DNA of 37,367 nt from NCBI GenBank assembly GCA_902527995.1, contig CABZRA010000008.1, positions 1 through 37,367 of the forward strand, in the 5' to 3' direction. Source of the stretch: an uncultured SAR86 cluster bacterium (lineage in GTDB: Bacteria; Pseudomonadota; Gammaproteobacteria; Magnimaribacterales; AG-339-G14). Of this stretch, positions 29,890-37,367 are shown in pieces (the stretch's first letter is position 1; each line of letters starts with the position of its first letter). Both the position numbers and the translations under genes were made by a program. The notes beneath the pieces are model-generated. The model made no database searches, had not been told where the DNA came from, and worked only from the letters and a program-made list of their open reading frames with translations.

Positions 29890-31152
29890 ATGCATTTAGG
29901 CGAACTTAAAGCCAAACCCATCGAAGAATTAATCGGTATTGCCGAGGACATGGGTATTGAAAATATAGCAAGATCAAAAAAACAAGACGTTATATTTAAT
30001 ATATTGAAATCTCACTCCAAAAGTGGGGAAGACATTGAAGGCGAAGGAGTATTAGAAATTTTAAACGACGGTTTTGGATTCTTAAGATCGCCTACTTCAT
30101 CATATCTTGCTGGACCTGATGACATTTACGTTTCTCCAAGTCAAATTAGAAGATTTGGACTTAAAACAGGTGATTCGATTTCTGGAAAAATAAGACCTCC
30201 CAAAGATGGAGAAAGATATTTTGCTCTGTTAAAAATAGATGAAATAAATTTTGAGGGGACAGATAAAACTAAATCTAAATTGGCGTTTGAAAATTTAACT
30301 CCTTTATTTCCTGAAGACAGACTTGTTATGGAATCTGGTAATGGTACTACTGAGGATTTGTCTGCGAGAATTATCGACTTAATTTCTCCTACCGGAAAAG
30401 GGCAAAGAGGCTTGATAGTCTCGCCTCCTAAAGCAGGAAAAACCTTACTTCTACAAAGCATCGCACATTCCATAGAAAAAAATAGCCCAGACAGTATTTT
30501 AATGGTTCTACTGATTGATGAGCGACCCGAAGAGGTTACAGATATGACCAGATCAGTTAAAGGGGAGGTCATAGCTAGCACTTTTGATGAACCACCCTCA
30601 CGACATGTTCAAGTTGCTGAAATGGCGATTGCAAAAGCTAGGAGACTAGTTGAATCTGGAAATGATGTAATTATCCTTTTAGATTCAATTACTAGGTTAG
30701 GAAGGGCATACAACTCAACTCAAGCTTCTTCGGGAAAAATCCTTACTGGTGGAGTCGATGCAAATGCTTTGGAAAAACCTAAAAGATTTTTTGGTGCAGC
30801 TAGAAATATTGAAAACGGAGGAAGCCTCACTATTATAGCCACAGCTTTAGTTGATACTGGTTCTAGAATGGATGAAGTTATTTACGAGGAATTCAAAGGA
30901 ACTGGTAATCAGGAAATTCATTTAGATAGATCGATTGCAGAAAAGAGAATTTTTCCTGCCATCAACATTAGAAGATCTGGAACTAGAAGAGAAGAATTAA
31001 TTACAGATGAGTTGGATTTGGCTAGGATCAATATTCTCAGAAAATTACTTCATGAAATGGAAGACATTACGGCCACCGAATGGCTCATTGATAAGCTGAG
31101 AAAGCATAAAACTAATAATGAGTTCTTCGATTCAATGAAGAAGGCTAAGTAG
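29890..31152 (+). CDS. rho: Transcription termination factor Rho
   Basis: 420 aa; [22 protein letters not shown] (P-loop), [36 protein letters not shown]. Confidence 0.98.
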   Translation: MHLGELKAKPIEELIGIAEDMGIENIARSKKQDVIFNILKSHSKSGEDIEGEGVLEILNDGFGFLRSPTSSYLAGPDDIYVSPSQIRRFGLKTGDSISGKIRPPKDGERYFALLKIDEINFEGTDKTKSKLAFENLTPLFPEDRLVMESGNGTTEDLSARIIDLISPTGKGQRGLIVSPPKAGKTLLLQSIAHSIEKNSPDSILMVLLIDERPEEVTDMTRSVKGEVIASTFDEPPSRHVQVAEMAIAKARRLVESGNDVIILLDSITRLGRAYNSTQASSGKILTGGVDANALEKPKRFFGAARNIENGGSLTIIATALVDTGSRMDEVIYEEFKGTGNQEIHLDRSIAEKRIFPAINIRRSGTRREELITDELDLARINILRKLLHEMEDITATEWLIDKLRKHKTNNEFFDSMKKAK

Positions 31153-31714
31153 TTTTAACCTTCATTAGTCTGTAGCACTTATTTTTCAAAGTTTTTTCTT
31201 TAAAAATTTCAAATTCTTCATCCAAAAAACCTAAATTTATACTCGCTTCTGATTCCAAATAAAAAATCGTGTTAGGAGAGTAAATTTTTTTTTGTTTTAA
31301 GCATTTAAAAACATCCTGAATCAAATTTTTATTGAATGGTGGATCAATAAAAATTAAATCATAAATCTTTCCCGAAGAATTTTGATTAAACCAATTATAA
31401 AAATCTTCGTTATAAATTTCTGCATCTATTTCTCCTTCTAAGCTTTCTAAGGTCTTTTTGAGATCTTTTGCAAAATTCTTTTCGATTTCTACAAAATCAA
31501 TTCCGATTGCACCTCGAGATAAAGCTTCAATTCCCATCGCGCCAGTCCCGGCAAATAAATCCAAGCAAGAAAAACCTGTTAGATCATTTCCCAACCAGTT
31601 AAAAACAGTCTCTTTAGCTCTGTCAGGCGTTGGTCTTAAATTTGGATTTATTGGAAAAGGAATTTTTTTTCCTCTCCACCTTCCGCCGATAATTCTTATT
31701 TTCCCTTTTTCCAT
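31145..31714 (-). CDS. rsmD: 16S rRNA (guanine966-N2)-methyltransferase
   Basis: [57 protein letters not shown]. The ORF opens at 31774 but ATG 31714 ([11 protein letters not shown]) fits the family N-terminus. Confidence 0.93.
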   Translation of the reverse strand: MEKGKIRIIGGRWRGKKIPFPINPNLRPTPDRAKETVFNWLGNDLTGFSCLDLFAGTGAMGIEALSRGAIGIDFVEIEKNFAKDLKKTLESLEGEIDAEIYNEDFYNWFNQNSSGKIYDLIFIDPPFNKNLIQDVFKCLKQKKIYSPNTIFYLESEASINLGFLDEEFEIFKEKTLKNKCYRLMKVKTT

Positions 31715-31768
31715 CTCAGTCACAAATGAATTATGATTACTATTAAGAATATTTTTTATAAAAACCCA

Positions 31769-32224
31769 ATGCAAGAAGAATTTTTACAAATCCTCAGAAC
31801 GTTGAAACAAAACGTCTACATTATGACTTCAGGAGTTAAAGGCGATAGATGTGCGGTTACTGTTTCCTCTGTGACTTCCTTATCTTTGGAGCCGCCTATG
31901 ATAATAGTATGCATTAATAAAAATGCTTCAATGCATGAAAACCTAGAAAAAAATAAAAAGTTTTGTTTGAACTTATTAAATAGTACCCAAAAAGATTTAG
32001 CCAATTTATGCAGTGGTGAAGACGAAGGTGAAAAAAGATTTTCTCGAGGAGAGTGGAGTCAAACTGAACCAGTTTATTTAACTAACGCTCAATCTAATAT
32101 TTTTTGTTCTATTGACGAAATCTACCCTTTTAATAGTCATTCTTTAGTGATTGGAAAAATTTATGATTTAAAGCACTCTGGAGAAAAAGACCCATTAATA
32201 TATCAGGACGGTGAATATGAATAA
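31769..32224 (+). CDS. Flavin reductase-like domain protein (FMN-binding)
   Basis: NVYIMTSGVKGDRCAVTVSSVTSLSLEPPMIIVCINKNASMHENLEKNKKFCLNLL matches the flavin reductase-like fold. ATG 31769 is more plausible than ORF start 31733. Confidence 0.82.
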   Translation: MQEEFLQILRTLKQNVYIMTSGVKGDRCAVTVSSVTSLSLEPPMIIVCINKNASMHENLEKNKKFCLNLLNSTQKDLANLCSGEDEGEKRFSRGEWSQTEPVYLTNAQSNIFCSIDEIYPFNSHSLVIGKIYDLKHSGEKDPLIYQDGEYE

Positions 32225-32612
32225 ATTTCTTTTAGCATTAACTTTTATTTTTTCAATCAGTGCTGCTCCTTCAGCTAAGGTTTTTATTATCAGTCCTAAA
32301 GACGGTGCAGAAGTTTCTAGTCCTTTTGAAGTTGTTTTCGGACTTCAAGGAATGGGCATAGCTCCTGCAGGAATAAATTTTCCAAATACTGGTCATCATC
32401 ATCTTTTGATCGATTTAGATAAGCTACCAGATTTAAAGTCTGGAATTCCTGCAGATGCCCAACATTTGCATTTCGGTAAAGGCCAAACTCAAGCAACTAT
32501 AGAACTTGATCCAGGTGAGCATACTCTTCAGCTTTTACTTGGCGATTGGATGCATGTTCCTCATGAAACGCCAGTAGTTTCTGGAAAAATAAATATTTTG
32601 GTTGTAGATTGA
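32217..32612 (+). CDS. Secreted DUF4399-type protein
   Basis: Signal peptide MNKFLLALTFIFSISAAPSA; VFIISPKDGAEVSSPFEVVFGLQGMGIAPAG...NTGHHHLLID...GKGQTQATIELDPGEHTLQLLLGDWMHVPH. ATG 32217 preferred over GTG 32211. Confidence 0.78.
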   Translation: MNKFLLALTFIFSISAAPSAKVFIISPKDGAEVSSPFEVVFGLQGMGIAPAGINFPNTGHHHLLIDLDKLPDLKSGIPADAQHLHFGKGQTQATIELDPGEHTLQLLLGDWMHVPHETPVVSGKINILVVD

Positions 32613-32618
32613 TCTGAC

Positions 32619-32645
32619 TAAGAATCTTAGTTCTTAAATTTTTTC
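32619..32645. terminator. Weak candidate bidirectional terminator between DUF4399 gene and bamD
   Basis: TAAGAA (32619-32624)/TTCTTA (32631-32636) with 6-nt loop, followed by an AT/T-rich stretch; overlaps the bamD stop. Confidence 0.35.
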
Positions 32646-33395
32646 TTTATAGGTTTTTAAAACTTCTTCAGCTTTTTTAGCTAAGTCATCTTTTCCTAAT
32701 TCCTTATATGCAACAATTGATATTTCTAGAGCCTTGACAACTTCCGGAGTCCTAGACATATGCTTTATTATGTAATTAGCGCGATTTACAGCGGCAACAT
32801 ATGCTTTCCTTTCGATGTAGTATTCTGCAATATAGATTTCTTGTTTAGCTATCAAATTTCTTAAATAAATCATCCTTTGTTTTGCATTTCCTGCATATTC
32901 ACTTTCAGGATATCTCGTAAGAAATTCGCTTAAATCATCAAATGATTCTTTAGCTCGGCTAAGGTCTCGTTTGTGAGTCATATCTCCGAGGAGAGGAAGT
33001 TCACCGAAAAAACTTTGATCCTCTGTAAATTTAGCCAATCCTTTCAAATAAAATGCATAAGGAGTATTTGGGTGTCTTGGGTGAAGACTTATAAATCTGT
33101 CAGCAGCTGAGATTGCAGCATCATACGAAGAATTTTTATAGTAAGCATAAATTAGTTCAGATTGAGCTTGCTCTGCATATTTTCCAAAGGGAAACTGCCT
33201 CTCCAAAGTCTCCAAACTTAAAATGGCAAGTGCATAATTTCCTGATTTCAGCCTACTTTGAGCTTGATCGTAAATATCTTTCTCAATCATTTCTATAGTA
33301 ATTTCTTCTTCTGGACTTGAATTACAACCAGAAAAAACTATAGCTAAGATAGCTATACTAAGTATCCAGAATTTATTTTTCTTAATATTGTCCAT
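32634..33395 (-). CDS. bamD: Outer membrane protein assembly factor BamD
   Basis: Lipobox IVFSGCNSS; TPR-like LKSGNYALAILSLETLERQFPFGKYAEQAQSELIYAYYK; divergent from rluD as in other gammaproteobacteria. Confidence 0.94.
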   Translation of the reverse strand: MDNIKKNKFWILSIAILAIVFSGCNSSPEEEITIEMIEKDIYDQAQSRLKSGNYALAILSLETLERQFPFGKYAEQAQSELIYAYYKNSSYDAAISAADRFISLHPRHPNTPYAFYLKGLAKFTEDQSFFGELPLLGDMTHKRDLSRAKESFDDLSEFLTRYPESEYAGNAKQRMIYLRNLIAKQEIYIAEYYIERKAYVAAVNRANYIIKHMSRTPEVVKALEISIVAYKELGKDDLAKKAEEVLKTYKEKI

Positions 33396-33423
33396 AGTTT
33401 CGACTATTCTATCATCAGAAAAT

Positions 33424-34383
33424 ATGACAATTAAAACTAATCAAGTCCTCAAAGTTCCCGAGGAACTATCAGGCCAAAGAATTGATTTAGCGCTTACAGT
33501 AATGCTTAAGGATATTTCTAGATCAAAAATCAAAACTGCAATTTTAAGTGGCAGAGTCTTGCTGAATGAAGAGATTGTTTTAAAGTTAAATAGCAAGCTT
33601 TATGGTGGCGAGTTAATAGAAATTAATTTTATTGAGGAAGAAGTAGTTGAAACAATCCCACAAAAAATTGAATTGGAGATTGTCAATGAGGACGATGATT
33701 TCATCGTGGTAAACAAAACTTCAGATTTGGTCGTTCATCCTGGTGCCGGCAATAAAACTAATACTCTTTTAAATGGACTATTATTTAAATTTCCTCAATT
33801 AAAAAAACTTCCCAGAGGAGGAATTGTTCATAGATTAGACAAAGATACTTCAGGATTAATGGTGATAGCTAAAAATGAAAAATCCCTATTAAATTTATCA
33901 GAGCAAATCTCCAATAGATCGGTAAGAAGGACATATCAAGCTTTTGTTGTTGGTAAAATTACCAAATCAGGAAAAATTGATGAGCCAATTGGTCGACATC
34001 CTTTCAACAGACAGAAACAATCTGTACTTGATTCTGGTAAAGAGGCCATTACTCACTATTCACTTAAAACTAATTACGGCAATTATTCACATTTGGTTTT
34101 AAGGCTTGAAACGGGAAGAACTCACCAAATAAGAGTTCATTTAAGCCATATGGGCTACCCCATTATTGGTGATCCCTTGTATGGAAGGAAAAGGAGGTTT
34201 GCAAAGTCAACCGACAGTAAGTTGAGAGAGGTCATCGAGCAATTTCCTAGGCAGGCTCTTCACGCTTCCTCCCTTGCATTTCTTCATCCTAGTTCAAATA
34301 AAAAAATTGAATTTACCATTGAGTTACCAAAAGATATTAAGAGCCTTGAAACCAAACTAGCTCAACTCTCTCAATTAACTTGA
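33424..34383 (+). CDS. rluD: 23S rRNA pseudouridine synthase RluD
   Basis: S4-like N-terminus GQRIDLALTVMLKDISRSKIKTAILSGRVLLN; GGIVHRLDKDTSGLMVIAKN; TGRTHQIRVHLSHMGYPIIGDPLYG. ATG 33424 preferred over ORF start 33388. Confidence 0.93.
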   Translation: MTIKTNQVLKVPEELSGQRIDLALTVMLKDISRSKIKTAILSGRVLLNEEIVLKLNSKLYGGELIEINFIEEEVVETIPQKIELEIVNEDDDFIVVNKTSDLVVHPGAGNKTNTLLNGLLFKFPQLKKLPRGGIVHRLDKDTSGLMVIAKNEKSLLNLSEQISNRSVRRTYQAFVVGKITKSGKIDEPIGRHPFNRQKQSVLDSGKEAITHYSLKTNYGNYSHLVLRLETGRTHQIRVHLSHMGYPIIGDPLYGRKRRFAKSTDSKLREVIEQFPRQALHASSLAFLHPSSNKKIEFTIELPKDIKSLETKLAQLSQLT

Positions 34384-34408
34384 CTTGTCTCTGATGGGTG
34401 TCAAAATT

Positions 34409-34440
34409 CGCTCCCTTAGGTACAAAACTAAGCAATAGCG
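34409..34440 (+). promoter_or_regulatory. Candidate hairpin abutting the ilvB start codon
   Basis: CGCT(34409-34412)-CC-CTTAG(34415-34419)-GTACAAAA-CTAAG(34428-34432)-CAAT-AGCG(34437-34440), ATG at 34441: two complementary stems separated by a small internal loop. Confidence 0.4.
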
Positions 34441-36180
34441 ATGAGTAATGAGGAAATCAATGGAGGAGATGCTCTAATAAGAGCTCTCGCCGACGAAAAT
34501 ATTGACTTAATTTTTGGCTATCCAGGCGGAGCGGCTTTGCATATCTATGATGCAATTTATAAGCAAAATAAAGTTCAACACATTTTGGTGAGGCATGAAC
34601 AAGCCGCAGTCCATGCTGCAGATGGTTATGCTAGGGCAACAGGAAAACCTGGAGTTGCTTTAGTTACATCTGGGCCTGGCGCTACCAACGCAATAACTGG
34701 AATCGCTACCGCCTATATGGACTCAATTCCAGTAGTGGTTATATCTGGGCAAGTTGCTAGCCACTTGATAGGTTCCGATGCATTTCAAGAAACTGACATG
34801 ATGGGAATTTCGAGACCTATCGTTAAACATAGTTTTCTAGTGCAATCAGCTGAAGAAATACCAGTTGTTATAAAAAAAGCATTTCATATAGCTACTTCAG
34901 GTAGACCAGGGCCAGTAGTAATAGACGTACCTAAAAACATGACGGATCCAAATTATAAGTTTGAGTATAAATATCCAAAAGATTTAGTCATGAGATCGTT
35001 TCCAATTTTAGGAAAGGGAGATGATGAAAAAATTGCTGCTGCGATAGAATTATTTAGATCTGCAAAAAAACCCGTTATTTACTCCGGTGGTGGGACTATT
35101 CAAGCAGATGCCTCAAAGGAACTGACTGAATTTTCAAAATTAATTGGCTGCCCTGTTACCAATACGCTGATGGGACTTGGAGCCTTTCCAGGCAATGATG
35201 ATCAATTTGTGGGTATGTTAGGCATGCATGGTACTTATGAGGCAAATATGGTGATGTCTGAGGCTGACTTAATTTTTAATGTTGGCGCAAGATTTGACGA
35301 TCGAATAACAAATAATCCAAGTAAATTTGGTTTGGCAGCGAAGAAAATACATATCGATTCAGATCCGTCTTCAATCGATAAGATTATTGGAGTTGATCTA
35401 GCAATTGAAGGCGATGCGAAGTTAGTAATGCAACAATTAATCGAGCAAGTTAAAGTTAGTGGTTTCGACCAAGCCATTTACAAAGATTGGTGGAGTAAAG
35501 TTGAAACTTGGAGAGAGGCGCATGGCTTAAATCACGACATGCTTAAACTTAAAAATGAGAAGGATATAATTCTGCCGCAGCAAGTTATCCAGTCTTTATA
35601 CCAAATTACTAAAGGTAATGCTTACGTAACCTCTGATGTTGGTCAGCACCAAATGTTTGCAGCCCAATATTATAAATTTAAAGACCCTAGAAAATGGATC
35701 AACTCAGGCGGGCTTGGAACTATGGGCTTTGGGCTTCCATCAGCTATGGGAGTTAAATTTGCATTTCCTGATGCTGAAGTTGCTTGCGTGACAGGGGAAG
35801 GAAGCATTCAAATGTGTATCCAAGAATTATCAACTTGTGGACAATATGGTCTTCCGATCAAGATCATTAACTTAAATAACAGAGCTTTAGGAATGGTTAA
35901 ACAGTGGCAAGATATGCAATATGGAGGAAGGTATTCAAGTATCTCGTATGAAGATTCTCTTCCAGATTTTGTGAAGCTTGCAGAATCTTTTGGACATGTT
36001 GGAATCAAAGTAGAGAAGTTGTCAGATCTTAACGATGCTATGAAAGAAAGTTTTGCGATGAAAGATAAATTAGTATTTTTAGATGTTTTGGTAGATCCCG
36101 ATGAGCATGTATATCCTATGCTTGAGGCCGGAGGGTCAATGTCCGAAATGCGCTTGAGTAAGGATAAAAAAACTTTTTAA
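34441..36180 (+). CDS. ilvB: Acetolactate synthase large subunit
   Basis: 579 aa; FGYPGGAALHIYDAIY, RHEQAAVHAADGYARATGKPGVALVTSGPGATNAITGIATAYMDSIPVVVISGQV, GEGSIQMCIQEL...NLNNRALGMVKQWQ. Confidence 0.96.
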   Translation: MSNEEINGGDALIRALADENIDLIFGYPGGAALHIYDAIYKQNKVQHILVRHEQAAVHAADGYARATGKPGVALVTSGPGATNAITGIATAYMDSIPVVVISGQVASHLIGSDAFQETDMMGISRPIVKHSFLVQSAEEIPVVIKKAFHIATSGRPGPVVIDVPKNMTDPNYKFEYKYPKDLVMRSFPILGKGDDEKIAAAIELFRSAKKPVIYSGGGTIQADASKELTEFSKLIGCPVTNTLMGLGAFPGNDDQFVGMLGMHGTYEANMVMSEADLIFNVGARFDDRITNNPSKFGLAAKKIHIDSDPSSIDKIIGVDLAIEGDAKLVMQQLIEQVKVSGFDQAIYKDWWSKVETWREAHGLNHDMLKLKNEKDIILPQQVIQSLYQITKGNAYVTSDVGQHQMFAAQYYKFKDPRKWINSGGLGTMGFGLPSAMGVKFAFPDAEVACVTGEGSIQMCIQELSTCGQYGLPIKIINLNNRALGMVKQWQDMQYGGRYSSISYEDSLPDFVKLAESFGHVGIKVEKLSDLNDAMKESFAMKDKLVFLDVLVDPDEHVYPMLEAGGSMSEMRLSKDKKTF

Positions 36181-36181
36181 G

Positions 36182-37367
<1,186 letters not shown>

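Noticed and set aside
30141-30581. 146-aa minus-strand ORF inside rho
   Set aside because: Fully antisense to the conserved Rho coding sequence, no recognisable domain.

Overview
This is an AT-rich, very gene-dense bacterial chromosomal segment. Its gene content and order look gammaproteobacterial and resemble streamlined marine lineages; that taxonomic guess is inference. Nearly all of it is core housekeeping: ubiH-like (partial)/pepP, TIGR02449-type coiled coil/zapA/6S RNA/ygfA, ilvA, rpiA, gpx/L,D-transpeptidase/lnt/maf/rpmG/rpmB, coaBC/dut/acyl-CoA ligase, dedA, proA/nadD/rsfS/mrdA/rodA/mltB/dacA/dat, holA/lptE/leuS/accC/accB/aroQ/DsbD-alpha, ilvD, trxA, rho, rsmD, flavin reductase/DUF4399, bamD, rluD, and ilvB/ilvH/ilvC (partial). 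I found no tRNA, rRNA operon, mobile element, CRISPR array, phage gene or defence locus, and no convincing new multi-gene system. The points most worth a second look are: a stand-alone DsbD alpha domain at the usual dsbD position upstream of aroQ, a dUTPase with an unavoidable hydrophobic N-terminal extension, a LeuRS lacking the insertion before KMSKS, a 6S RNA abutting ygfA, a hairpin abutting the ilvB start codon, missing rlmH, and strong genome compaction with few Shine-Dalgarno motifs.
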